Shown in pieces: positions 1-11,636 of a stretch of 64,000 bases of DNA. The stretch comes from Verpa conica. Taxonomy: Eukaryota > Ascomycota > Pezizomycetes > Pezizales > Morchellaceae. The notes under the pieces were generated by a model. It worked only from the letters and a program-made list of their open reading frames with translations, ran no database searches and was not told the origin of the DNA. Where the stretch lies: NCBI GenBank assembly GCA_033030425.1, contig JAUFSD010000006.1:62001-126000 (forward strand), read 5' to 3'. The translations under genes were made by a program, and so were the position numbers. The stretch's first letter is position 1. Every line of letters starts with the position of its first letter.

Positions 1-3000
1 GCTGCTGGGAATGCTAAGGGAACTGGTGATCAGCTGTGTACAGGCATTTTACAAATGAATACACAGTCATCTTTTTTGTTCGCATAGATGGTTACGTAGT
101 GGTGGGCACCTAGTATTGTAGCGAACCTTAGAACAAATATAGGACAGATCTGAAAGAACCCAACTCTGCTATCTCAGTGGTGTGCTGACCAGCAGCGACC
201 CACAGGTCAGTCACTCTATTTCAGAAATTATTTTATCAGATATAGGGCACCGGGGGGCTAGATCCGCCCCGGTGTTACGTAGTACAGCCGTAACACTGTG
301 CAACAGTGTTCGTGAAATTACTCTGATTAGATGATTTAAAACGGCTCACAGCCGTTGGTGATTTGACCTAACTCTAAAAACTCTCTGCCATAAGCGGTAC
401 TATACGCTAAAAGAATGCTTATAATTTCTAAAATACTCTTTGAAGTCTAGATTTAGTACCTAATCAGTCATGCGTACTTAGAGAAGTCTTCTACTTGACC
501 TAACACTAGCAAGGCGTTCTACCAATAAGGCGTGCTCTTGTCGCCTAGGGCCCCCCCCATGTCTCTTTTGTGGGGTGCGGCATTTCGTAGTTATTTGTTC
601 ATTATTGTTTCTGAGGGCTGAGTAGGTTTTAATACTGTGTTTGGGTTTTTGTTTGGTGCTGCTTTGCATAGGCCGGGGCGGGGAAGGTAGGCTCATATTT
701 ACATTAATAGGGAAAGCAAGGAATAAAAAACGAATAATGTTCGGTAGTGACTGTATATCACGTGTGGGTGCAGTCTATCGAGAATATATTATCGATGCTT
801 TGCCACGAAAGATAGTACTTGCGCCCCGAATATTATTGCTATATAACAGTCGACTCACGTATACGCACTTGTAATTATTCAGGGGGGCGCATTAACAGCA
901 AAGCCTCTACCTTATTTATGTGTGCATCACAATACTTCCAGTCATAGACCCTTCTGACTGAAGGATGATCAGAGGGCGGATCACATAGATAGGAATGATG
1001 TATCACATGATTATTCTAACGATTATGCGCGCGAATACAGCCTAAATATCTATGCGACCATAGATAGGGGTACACAATTTACCAAAAATCATTTATCTTT
1101 AGGTACGTAGCTCTTTCAAAGACCGCCAGCCTCGTTTCTATGTGGATATGTGGCTGGGGCTGTAGACGGTCGCTAAAAAAGATATTGTAGATAGGTATGT
1201 ACAAAGGACTTTAATTTCGCTGATAACGAATTCATGACAGCACAGACATGGGTCTCTACAAGGTAAGGGGTCAGTCAATGTGCCATTCTACCAACAAGGG
1301 TCTTTATTGGTAAAATATAGTAATAATGTGCTTTTGGACAGTGCACATTAATATACTGGTTAAGTATCACATATAACTACGCGCCTTTATAACATTTGCA
1401 ATATCATAACCATACCATTCTCCCTGCCGTTCTTCCTCATAGAACCATGGGCTAGAGATTAAAGTGACTTTGGGTAACTATACACATAAGATAGCCAAAA
1501 CAGAGCGTGAAACACAATGACCTATCATATCTCCCAGCACTATTACGAATGTCCTGAGCTAGTTATACCATCATTCCTCGGTATTGCCTTGTATAATAGT
1601 AGGATGGGTCAGAAAGAATATAACAGGGCGGAAGAGCTTACCAAAATCCATACTAAGGTGTGTAGGAGTAGGGTGTTATGGGCCCAGCACGTACAGGAAG
1701 CCTCTATACCGAAACACTTCGCTTCTACATAGCTTGGGGAATCCATGATTACATTTCTCTCTCGCTTGATGATACCTGCACGGTGCCTAGTTAGGGAGAG
1801 TGCTAGGCACCATTCATTCATGAGTAGTCATCATCATCATAGGGGGCACTTCCAACTCCTTACGAGTGATACAGTGTGATCAACGACAGCACCCTGAACT
1901 ATTAGAATTCTTTTACCTAATAGAACTCTTCGTTCGAGCCGTATTAGTAATCCTGTGATATTTTTGGGTTTAATTTTGATTACCTGAAATCTACTAACCC
2001 TTATCTTGTGGAAACCAGTCTTTGGATATATATATCTCTACTTGAATATTCGGTGGAATTCGTTACCGCCCCCCTGACCTCAGCAGGTGAAAACCACGAT
2101 CAGACCAACCCTAACCCTGTGTCAACCTATAGTCCTGATAACTAACTTCAGTTGATCCGTCAAGATAATAATGTATATTAAATGCGGGAGCTTCCGGTTA
2201 CAGGTGTTGCACAGCTGTTTCTCTCCTTTCATATTACTAGAAGAATTCGTCGCAAAGGGCGGAGGAATATTTTATAACCGTCACACAACAGTACTCAAGG
2301 CCATAGCCCCTGTTCAACGCCTATGAGAGTATAGTTATAGGTTATGTGTTAACCGATATGTAAATTCAGTGTTGTGTTATTCTTTGTAACCCGTAATTCC
2401 CCGGGCGCACGCCCCTGGACACTAAATGGGGCTCCTGGGTCTGATAAGATCTTAACCTCCAATGGTCTCAGCAAAACTACTGGTCGCATTGGGCTGGGAG
2501 GTAAATCTTTCTCCGTCTTCTCATTTGATAATGCAAAGGTTTAGGCATGTGTTTCTGAGTGATGAATGGATTGATCATAAATACATAGAATTCCACGGAA
2601 TGAATTTGGTTTATATAGAATAAGAAATAGAAAAAGCACTGCCATTATATCCTTGACGACAAGATAAAGAATTGACCAATTTAAACAAGGAGTGTAATAT
2701 ATTTTTACACTTAGATCTCGTAGTCCTGATTGTTTATCTACACTCTTAAACCGAAAAAGCTCGTTCTCTAACCTCCAGAGTAGATGACCTTCATCCGTAG
2801 TACTACGGACGTAGTACCAATGCCTCTCATGATCAAAATTTCTCAATGGCCCTTCTCTTTCATCCAGACTCAAGTCGGTAATCATCTCGTCTTTCCATAC
2901 GGTTAGCAGGTAGAGTCATTCATCGACGCATATATAATATTTCCCTCCAGAGTAGAGTAAAACTCGCTTCATGCACAGGTTGTGCCAGAGGTCATCATGT

Positions 3001-4171
3001 TTATTTTCTATTCCAAAAAAATACTTGATAGTTGGTAAAAACGATTTAATGAGCTCTTAATCCCCGCCCCAGACATTCAGACTCCGCCCGGAAACCCAGA
3101 TAGCCCTGCCCCGCCCCGCCCCGCCCCGCTCCTGCACTTTAAATCGTAGCCGTTGTATGTGCCGTATCGACCCGACAAACTGGCTATCTCCGGGGTCTAA
3201 TTTATAGCCCCAAAACTAAACCTCTTTAAGGCCCAATGGGTGTCGTTAAGCTGTTCTGCTTCTGAGAGGCTATCTGGTGGCTTGAGGTCTCCCCGATTCG
3301 CTCTATTGAGACCGGCGCTAAACTACGAGTTCCACTGGGACGAGGACACTTGGTCTTGTACCTATATATTACTGCGTTTCTGTACGGAGATACCGGAGAT
3401 AGCCAATAAATCAGGTCAATAGGGTAGAAGAATCCCCTAAGACTTGTATGTGCACTACTACTGATACTAATGTAGGGTTGATCCCCGGGTGGCGAGTTAG
3501 AGTTAGATAAGCACGGTATTGACTCGATAAATTAGCCATGCGGGCGTCGCAGCCACCTCCTACCAGACTTAAACTGGCTATCTGATCGTAAGGATTATTA
3601 TCACCGGCTAGCTCTGATGGGTTTAAAATGATATTAAGCATAGGCGAATTTGGCCCAATCCAGTCAATCGTACAGAGGAGTGGAAGTTGTCCCCATTTGT
3701 CACCTGCACCCGCAGATCCCGACGCTCCCCTAGTCGTAGCTACTTTCATAACCAACTATCCTACAAGGAGTAAACACCAAAGCGATCTTCAAGCCCAGCA
3801 AGATTTCACCCTGCGGCCTTAGCCTGGGCATATCTACTATTTCCGAAGCCCTAAATTGACGTATATCGAAACACTATTGTCGGACATAAGCTGTAGTTAC
3901 GCAGAGGTGACTGTGTTCCGAGACTCCCCGGATTTGCACGATGCCCGGTATTCTCTACGAGTTCACGATAACTAGAATCCTGCAGTGGTATCTTAACCCC
4001 GCCCGTGAATACTTCTCAGTTTCTGCCCCGTTGCCTCGATGACAAATCGGCACACAAAGAACATATATATATATGTAAACCCAAAGTCACGTAGAGAGCA
4101 CCACCAGAAAACTTTCAAGAGCTCAATTCCCCCATCAACTTACTCAATTAACAAAAAACCAATTAACTATC
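1..4171. other. Gene-free AT-rich stretch
   Basis: I see no gene here on either strand. Open frames are short, lack recognisable domains and cannot be joined by convincing splice sites. The longest, 2541..2885 on the minus strand, is AT-rich and resembles nothing I know. The stretch contains a telobox-like AACCCTAACCCT at 2107-2118 and a GC-rich tandem run near 3108. It may be decayed transposon or intergenic DNA, but no terminal repeat or transposase signature was seen. Confidence 0.5.
3108..3129. repeat. (CCCCG)n short tandem repeat
   Basis: About four copies of a 5-base unit GCCCC stand out in AT-rich surroundings. It is a simple-sequence run and no function is claimed. Confidence 0.8.
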
Positions 4172-5537
4172 ATGTCGCTTCCCACCAGACAACTTGGAAA
4201 GAACGGCCCTCAAGTCCCCGCGCTAGGCTTTGGCCTCATGGTATTTTTCCCTGACTTGTCGTATCCGTGTGTTATATTCTATAGTTTCTCACCTACTGCG
4301 CGCACTAGGGATTGAGTGGGTTCTACGGCGACTTGCCATCTGACGAAGACCGCTTCAAGATTCTTGACCGCGCATACGAACTCGGCGAGAGGTTTTGGGA
4401 CTCAGCAAATGTCTACCAGGACAGCGAGGATCTTGTTGGGAGGTGGTTCGCGCGAACGGGGAAGAGGGATGTCATCTTCTTGGCGTCCAAGTTTGGTGTA
4501 TGTACTGCGCACTATATTACCACCGCCTGTAGCTGACGGGTTTAGATTATAATGGACGGGCCAAACCGTGGTGTCAGAGGTGACCCCGCATATGTCAAGG
4601 AGTGTTTCGAAAAGTCGCTGAAGCGATTCGGGGTTGATCATATCGATCTTTATTACATCCACAGGTATTGTTTTCACCGCGGTACTCTATAATAATAAAT
4701 ACTAACCATTGGGGATAGGGTGGATAGCAGTGTTCCGATCGAGGAAACGATGGAAGTCCTTGCGGGATATGTCAAGTACTGGAGCCATTCTACAAAGGAC
4801 AATGGGGATTATCGCTAACTCTCAAGCACCACAGACAAGGGAAAATAAAATACCTCGGCATCTCTGAATGCAGCGCAGATACCCTCCGTCGAGCAAACGC
4901 AGTGCATCCTATCCATGCAGTTCAAATCGAATACTCTCCGTTCGCGCTAGATATCGAAAAGCCCGAGATCAACCTCCTCAATACCTGTCGTGAACTCGGT
5001 ATCGCGGTGGTTGCCTACAGCCCGCTTGGGCGGGGGTTGCTGACTGGTGCTATCAAGAGCCCCGATGATTTCGAGCAAGACGACTTTAGGAGAGGAATGC
5101 CCCGATACTCTAAAGAGAATTTCCCAAAGAATTTTGAGCTTGTTGGAAAGCTCACTGCAATCGCGGCGAAGAAGAATATTACCCCTGGACAACTGACACT
5201 CGCATGGTTATTGGCTCAGGGTGATGATATTATCCCTATCCCAGGGTAAGAGAACACCCCAGACCCTTTCTTACAAGGACCCAGTTACCTGACAGTATTA
5301 TTAGAACAAAGAAAATCAAGTATCTTGAAGAGAACCTTGGGGCATTGAATGTCAGCTTGACACCTGAGGAGATCAAGGAGATCCGTGAAGCTAGCGAGGC
5401 CGTGGAACCAGCTGGCGCCAGATATCCTGCTGCGTCAGTACTACCTTTGCCCCATTTACAAGCATAGAATGCTAACAGGATTCTTGAACAGAGCGGCTGC
5501 ATCTTTGTTTGCAAATACCCCTCCATTGAAGAAGTAG
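4172..5537 (+). CDS. Aldo/keto reductase (AKR13/YakC-like)
   Basis: A cytosolic NADPH-dependent oxidoreductase of the aldo/keto reductase superfamily, predicted to reduce aldehydes or ketones; the substrate is unknown. My model has seven exons: 4172-4240, 4309-4497, 4546-4664, 4719-4775, 4835-5245, 5305-5433 and 5492-5537. It encodes about 339 residues, normal for the family. The start reads [12 protein letters not shown], the usual first beta strand. The catalytic tetrad is visible: Asp54 and Tyr59 in FWDSANVY, Lys84 in LASKFG and His125 in [17 protein letters not shown], the YSPLGRGLL segment and the C-terminal [15 protein letters not shown] cofactor region all follow in order. Frame is kept across all six introns, and branch points such as CTGAC at 4533 and GCTAAC at 5471 support them. 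It lies alone, with BTB and ankyrin genes downstream. Confidence 0.9.
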
Positions 5538-6054
5538 CTGAGGCTCAGTTGGCCCAATGTTACCGTCCTGGAGTACCCAGTATGATGGTCCCAGGTAACA
5601 TTTGTTTCTCATAGCAATATTTTTCCGCAATGTGATGGGAAAGATTGTGGATATCATTGTGGGTGGTCTGTATAGTTTGTATTTAGCTGTATAGCGAATT
5701 TCGTCTATAAAAATATATATAACATTCTTCTAATGTCTGGGCATGGTAGAAGCCTGTACCTTATCTGTGCTGTGATTATACCTGAATGCGTCCTGGAGCG
5801 AGTGACATTTAATGAGGACGCACCTCCGGTCGCAGACCCCACCAAGATGACCACTAACGGTGATTATGATTGGCTCTGGCTTTCCCCGCGCTTCAGGCAC
5901 TCAAGCTTGGCATGGAACTGGCTGTATTGAGCCACCCTTGAATCTTGATATATAAACACACCTGCCGGATATTTATCATTCCTAGGATCCCACATAAACA
6001 CATACTAACCGTGCGGCACGTCATACCTACACAAGCCACCAGAAACAAATAGAT
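5538..6054. other. Intergenic stretch
   Basis: This lies between the aldo/keto reductase stop and the BTB gene start, both on the plus strand, and should hold the terminator of the first and the promoter of the second. No distinct element or further gene was recognised. Confidence 0.5.
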
Positions 6055-7111
6055 ATGGCCTCTGAGAACGTTAGGTTTGGTTAACCATCTAAAGTGGATT
6101 TGGCATATCAAAGTTACCGAGCTACTTCTAACGGTCTCTAGATCTGAGTTCGAGTCCGAGATCTTTGAGCTCACAGCGCAAGAAGGGCAGCGACGGTTTT
6201 TTGCCCATAGTGACATACTAACCTCGCATTCGGAACCGTTCCGAGCGTTGATAGCTGGGGACTGGAAAGAATCCACAGAGCGGAAAATTGATTTAACCGA
6301 ATGGGATGGAGATACCGTTGCCAAACTGATCAGCTTTCTGTATACTGGCGATTACCCATATCCTGACCCAACACGAATATCCACGGAACAGACTGTGCTA
6401 GATGAGGAGCCAGACGTGAATCTCAGTCATGAATCAAGGTCAGATCTTATGCATCTATTAGCACTATTCAGTCGATGTTAAACGTAATAATAGGAAAGAT
6501 GAAAACTCATGCACTACAAGATTGAAACCTTTCGATCCAGATAAGCACTGCTTTAAGGAGGTGCTCCTCGCGCATGCAAGGATATACGCCCTGGCTCAGT
6601 ACAAAGACATTGATACACTCCGAAAACTCGCCCTAGACCGTATTTCGCAGACGCTTTTGAGGATAGATCCACTCAAAGCTGGTTCCCAGGCAGCTGCAGA
6701 TACTATACACCTATTAAGCTATGTTTATTCAAATACAGACCCTCTAGAGAGTTCCGAGGAGCAGCTGAGGGGAGTCGTTTCCCAATTTGCTACCGAGAAC
6801 TTATCAGCTCTTCAGACCAGAGCGGAAATGGCCGAGTTAGTGGGTCAAGGGGGTGACTTTGCGAAGGACCTGGTCGCGAAGGTTTCTAAGATACTTAGCC
6901 CTGGAGCCATCAAAAGGGGTTCGGTACGCCCTAATCATAAATTTATCTCTAATCTCCCAGTCTGTATTCATCTGAAATATATAAAATCAAATAAATACTA
7001 ACACGCGATATATAGGTTAAATACACGAGTTCTTCCAGCAAACCACATGGCCACGTTCAAGAATACAGAGGGCTAAATGCTGACCTCAATAGTGCCATTC
7101 AGGGCTCGTGA
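6055..7111 (+). CDS. BTB/POZ domain protein
   Basis: A fungal BTB/POZ protein. Such proteins dimerise or act as substrate adaptors for cullin-3 ubiquitin ligases, but the role of this one is unknown. Exons are 6055-6074 (20 nt), 6142-6438, 6494-6923 and 7016-7111, giving about 280 residues. The BTB core follows the start: a beta strand SEFESEIFEL, FFAHSDILTSHSEPFRALI, and LISFLYTGDYP. The typical fungal linker EVLLAHARIYALAQYKDID and a C-terminal helical part follow. The 6054-6142 and 6923-7016 introns are well supported (branch points TTCTAAC and TACTAAC). The acceptor of the second intron is uncertain: 6494 and 6521 both keep frame, and the two BTB halves do not join without it, so a frameshift is an alternative. 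Confidence 0.78.
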
Positions 7112-7152
7112 GTATTCAATATTTAATTTTTAGGAGTTTTTTCTAATATTCT

Positions 7153-7485
7153 GTGTTTTATAATGGAAGTGCCTGGGCATGGCTTGTCCCAGAGTACACA
7201 CCTAACCCCAATGACGCTTGTACAAGCTTCCAAATAGTCGAGCTAGAGGAGCTCGGTGCTGCGATAATCAATAATACTGGAAATTTTTCAGTAGATGGAA
7301 AGCCTGTCTGTATTAATCCTATTAAAGATCCAAAGGTCAGGAAGAAGATCATCGGGGTCGCGCTTTTACGCGAGTCGAGTATTATGAGCAGCATCGGGGA
7401 GTTTGATGATATGACGACTGATATCAATGAAAATCGGGATGATTCAGATGCTATCTATTTAGCATGGAATTCTATAGAGGTTTAG
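7153..7485 (+). CDS. Orphan ORF, possible exon or remnant
   Basis: This open frame of 110 codons begins at a GTG rather than an ATG, 42 bases after the BTB stop. Its composition looks coding (for example VPEYTPNPNDACTSFQIVEL and KDPKVRKKIIGVALL), but I recognise no family. There is no in-frame ATG and no upstream AG that would make it a clean internal exon, because a stop lies just upstream. It could be the last exon of an unrecognised gene, a decayed gene, or chance. Low confidence. Confidence 0.25.
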   Translation: MFYNGSAWAWLVPEYTPNPNDACTSFQIVELEELGAAIINNTGNFSVDGKPVCINPIKDPKVRKKIIGVALLRESSIMSSIGEFDDMTTDINENRDDSDAIYLAWNSIEV

Positions 7486-9689
7486 TCTTACTACTTCGAA
7501 CGTGGATTGAATTCTCAGCTGATCTGTATTAATTCACTGTTCCCTAATTATGGAAGATAAAAATCTAGAGCTATGAATCATGGGGTCAACAACCAATTTG
7601 AGACTTCTAATATTAGTGCACCACTAAGAGAATTGCTCTACTTTATGATTTGTTAGAACTATACTATCCTAAAGGGTGTGAGGTTGGTTGCATTGCCAAA
7701 TCCTCACCAAAATCGCAATTTCTCAGCGCTGGCAACAAGATAACTTGAGTCCTTAACCAAATTTGATTTATTAAATTCAAGAGAAATACATAGTAGATAT
7801 CAGGGTGGCTCGTGATGTAAGATGGATGATGATTCTTGATTGGACTAATCCTGCTCCTCCAGCTATCTATATATATATATAAACCTAACCCTTGTTGTCA
7901 CGGCTCCACAGTGTGTTTTGGCTTGTGTCCCTTCACCAAGCGGCCGCGATCTAAACCAACTACACCATGGGGCGTTGTGGCGCAGCACTAGCTGATGAGG
8001 CTAGTGATGTAGATATCTCCGTTTTATGACATCTTCGATTGGTAGGTCATTAGTCAAAACAACACGGAACAGCCTACAGCGTCTCCGGCCCCAAATACAA
8101 CCCATTAATGCCAGCCTCATGATTTTATAGAGATGAGTTAGTTTTAGTTAACCTCGTGTTCTCATCAGAAGGTATTGTTATAATAAGACGTAGGAATTAT
8201 GTCTTGTGCCCATAGTACCCAGCGCGACAGGATCCGCCGGCTCCACACTAATAAATTGCTTAGAGTGGGTGACTTCATATGACCGGCGTTTAATCGTAGT
8301 CGCTTGATCAGCCTTGAAAGATGTTGTTACCAATTACATGTAATAATAATAATAATAATAATAATACTAATAACCAACGGTGGGTTTGGTATTCCGGAGT
8401 GCGCTTATGACAAAATGCGCCCACCACCGAGAACCGGGAGGAAGCTGTAGGGCCAGGGTTAGGGTTCCCACAGATCTATTTTTGTGCAAGGCGGCTAACC
8501 CCACCGCCCCAGCCCCAGACATCCCAAGATAGGTACTTACCACAAGAGAAGGCGGCATCAATACGTACCAGGAAATCCGAGTTGAAGCTTCCTGTACTTT
8601 GGAAGAGTGGGGAAGACCAAATGTCGGATTCACGCCGGGCCTGTCATACAAGATAGGATCTCGAGTCGAAAGAGCTGATATTAGCAACACTTACCCCCCC
8701 CCCTTTCGTGCTACCGCGTTCTTAAAAGGCAGCCAGCACGCGTACCGGTGTTATTATTCTTAGTAGATATGCATAGTCGACTGAGCCACTCCCTAAATAC
8801 AACGCTCGCGGGTCCTAGGTTTTTCTTCGTCTCGACTGTTTGTCGACATTCCAGATCAAGCCATTGGAGTAACATGATGAACTGTATCATTCATTTTTTT
8901 GGTTAAAAGGCTGAGGCGGGTAATGGGGAAGTAAGTTCACGGTGTTTACATGGGGGCTTTGGAAGGATGAAGTGGAACTGTCCAGTACTAATCCTCATGC
9001 CAGTAATGGCTACAGCAAGTTCTAAGAGCCCTACGTAGTACTGATTCGCGGGAAAAAAGAAATGCCCTTTTGTTATTAATATCTGAACACGCTCCATCGA
9101 TTGATATCGCGTTGTGTCTAGCCTAACTTGGCGCGATCACGTCTCCCACCTCGCGCATGAATTATGAACATCTCCCATACCAATAGAAATCGAGTTCCGG
9201 GGGTACATTTCTTCGCTTCACTGCCTCAAATATAGAAGAAAACCAGATATGCACGGACCAACATCGCAAAAACTTCTCTCCGGAGTCAGTTACTGTACCG
9301 TAAGTACCGGTAAACCCCCACAGGTCCGGTACCGCCGGCGCAGCGACGTGTGGAACATCTCTAGTAAGTTCGGCGGCGGTAGTTCCACCAGTATGCGGGA
9401 CTGAAGAGATAAAGCAGAGTGCATAAATTAGATAAAGCTCCCCCAGTTTATATTTCTTGTCCTTATCAATTTCGCGTTCTTTTTTATTGAGAATCCGGAA
9501 GAATTGGAACGTGAAAAACTTGTTTATTCCTAGGAAATATCAACCTCTTCAAACCAAACTCAGAAAAACCAGAAGACTACTTTATAGACAAAGGTATGAG
9601 ATTCTTAATGGTATTATTACGCGTGCGAGATTAAGACGGGGATGGCTAATTATGAGAATCAATACAGACACTAATACACTATCCTAATT
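7486..9689. other. Gene-poor stretch with simple repeats
   Basis: No supportable gene. The stretch contains a trinucleotide repeat at 8341, a telobox-like AGGGTTAGGGTT at 8455-8466, a Reb1-like CGGGTAA at 8917-8923, and a tRNA-like A box on the minus strand near 7956-7967 without the remainder of a tRNA. A 76-codon open frame at 9457-9687 just before the ankyrin gene is rich in Lys/Arg/Ile, begins without ATG and is probably not coding. Confidence 0.5.
8341..8365. repeat. (TAA)n microsatellite
   Basis: About eight perfect copies of the triplet TAA. It is simple-sequence DNA in an intergenic region. Confidence 0.95.
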
Positions 9690-10910
9690 ATGTCTCTTCT
9701 CAACCTCCCAAACGAATTGTTATACATGATTGCACAAGACCTCGACATACAAGACCTCAGTTCACTACTACGCACCAGCTTACAGACGTACTATGTTCTT
9801 TCGCCAGTTCTCCGTCATTTTGCCGTGCAAGAAGAACACGCCACGGCTGCCCTTTTCTGCGCTGCAGCAAACCAGAACGAAACAATGGTTAGACTGATAC
9901 TGCAGAAGGGAGCGGGAATCAGCATCTCTAAAGAAGGACTTGGAGGGGTCTCTACATATAGCGACGAGATAGTTAGATTTGTACTTTCACAAGGTGCCAA
10001 TCTTATCCTCCAGCGACCTCAAGCACCAGAACAAGCCATACCAGCACTTCACTGGGCAATACGCCATGAGAAACGGGCAATGATTCGTCTGCTAGTTGAG
10101 AGAGGAGCAGACCTAGATTGCAGATACGGCAGCAATGTGCCTTCAGGGCCCACAGCACTCCACGAAGCAGCACGGTGTAGGGATGGGGAGACAATCAGAC
10201 TACTCCTTAAGAAAGGAGTCGATTGCAATGTCCAAACACACCGGGGGTTAACACCACTCCACATAGCAGCTACTAAAGGCCACCTGGCAGCAGCCAGACT
10301 ACTACTCCAGCACCAGGCTGATTCTACTATCGTCGATAGCTATGGGTTCACAGCAATGCTTGAGGCGGAAAGACACTCGGCGAAGGACGTAGCAAGACTC
10401 CTCCTAGACACCGAAAACCCTACAACATTCAAAGACCAATACGGCCGCAACGCACTCCATCTAGCGGTAGTCTACTCGCATACCCTTCTAGTCAAGACCT
10501 TGCTAGAAAACGGCGCGGACGTCAATTCTATGGATGCATCAGGAAGGACACCTTCCCACTTCGCAGCAAGAGAGGGGGACACAGCAATAGCAGACCTGCT
10601 ATTTGAGAACGGAGCCAATATCCACCTCCGAGATCATTCCGGAGCCACCGCGCTTCATCACGCAGCGAGGAAGAATAGACTACCCATGGTCAATTTGCTA
10701 CTCGATGCCGGAGCAGACGTCAATTCAAAGGACAAGCACGGAAAAACACCACTCCATTTAGCGGCAAGTCAAGGTGCCAGGAACGTGGCCAACTTTTTGT
10801 TGACAAAGGGTGCCAATATAATGGTACAGGATGTCTCTGGAAAGTCAGCACTTCACATGGCAGGGCAGTACTGGTTGAAGCTCGTCGGGGAAAAGACCAC
10901 CTGCCATTGA
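9690..10910 (+). CDS. Ankyrin-repeat protein with F-box-like N terminus
   Basis: An intronless 406-residue protein. Residues 1-45 (LLNLPNELLYMIAQDLDIQDL, SLLRTS) match the helical start of fungal F-box proteins, which would bind Skp1. The rest is about nine ankyrin repeats with the usual G-TALH-AA core, for example GLTPLHIAATKGHLAAARLL and GRNALHLAVVYSHTLLVKTL, with a partial tenth at the end. F-box/ankyrin combinations are common in filamentous ascomycetes and are read as ubiquitin-ligase substrate receptors or self/non-self components; the target here is unknown. The last repeat is cut: after KSALHMAG the frame runs out within 15 codons, while another frame stays open to about 10977. A small indel or an unseen intron at the 3' end is therefore possible. 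Confidence 0.85.
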   Translation: MSLLNLPNELLYMIAQDLDIQDLSSLLRTSLQTYYVLSPVLRHFAVQEEHATAALFCAAANQNETMVRLILQKGAGISISKEGLGGVSTYSDEIVRFVLSQGANLILQRPQAPEQAIPALHWAIRHEKRAMIRLLVERGADLDCRYGSNVPSGPTALHEAARCRDGETIRLLLKKGVDCNVQTHRGLTPLHIAATKGHLAAARLLLQHQADSTIVDSYGFTAMLEAERHSAKDVARLLLDTENPTTFKDQYGRNALHLAVVYSHTLLVKTLLENGADVNSMDASGRTPSHFAAREGDTAIADLLFENGANIHLRDHSGATALHHAARKNRLPMVNLLLDAGADVNSKDKHGKTPLHLAASQGARNVANFLLTKGANIMVQDVSGKSALHMAGQYWLKLVGEKTTCH

Positions 10911-11636
10911 GAGTCTACATCTCTCGGGATACCTACAAGTGATATCCTACCGGCAAAGAAACCTCGTTGGGACACAACATCCGGTTTAGGATGTTCCCCA
11001 TAGCTGCCGCCTGTGGGCCTAAAAGCATATATGCTACCGCTGCTCCAAGATCTACAGCTAGCATATAAAGATGGATAGAAGAGTCCAATGTCTAGCCATT
11101 CTTGCATGGTTTTACTAGCGGTAGTAGCACCTTACCTGGTCTTACAGGGAGGTTATGCAGCTATTGGGCTGAGCGAATCATGTCAATTCAGAACAAGACT
11201 AGAAGAGAGCGAGCAATTGCTAAGGAGGTGTATATGGGAAGTTTATAAAGTACATATATATTTGTAAAGGCCTCTATAGTTATTGGCAGCTTCATGATAA
11301 AACGACCGATTACGAGGGCATGGGGAAAAGCATATAGATTCTATTTAAAATCGAAGATCTACATTTCTGGTCTTCGAAATAAAAATAAAATAAAGAATTA
11401 AACCCACCAAGAACACCTAAAAATAAATGTGAAAAAATAAATACATAGGTCAATACCACGACTTCTAAGGCGCACCTTCTAGGCGCACCTCAGGATTGCC
11501 CGGCTTTCATACTCCGGTGGCGCCTAGGAATATAAAATTAGTTTTTCATCCACAGATAAGAGACATTAGTATGTTTTATATAGATGTACACTCACATCCT
11601 CAGCTACTTCAACAATTGGTGATCTACGGATAGGTT
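10911..11636. other. Intergenic stretch between convergent genes
   Basis: This separates the ankyrin gene (plus) from the lectin-like gene (minus), so it carries two transcript ends. Beyond the possible 3' continuation of the ankyrin gene to about 10977, I see no gene. Confidence 0.5.

Noticed and set aside
2541..2885. 114-codon minus-strand frame in the gene-free left end
   Set aside because: AT-rich, no recognisable domain, no supporting splice or neighbour.
7918..7978. tRNA-like 5' part on the minus strand (CCCATGGTGTAGTTGG with a matching A box)
   Set aside because: The A box is good, but no B box (GGTTCGANTCC) or pairing anticodon and T stems follow within tRNA range. At best a decayed tRNA or SINE fragment.
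9457..9687. 76-codon open frame before the ankyrin gene
   Set aside because: No ATG start, biased Lys/Arg/Ile composition, no domain; probably 5' untranslated DNA.
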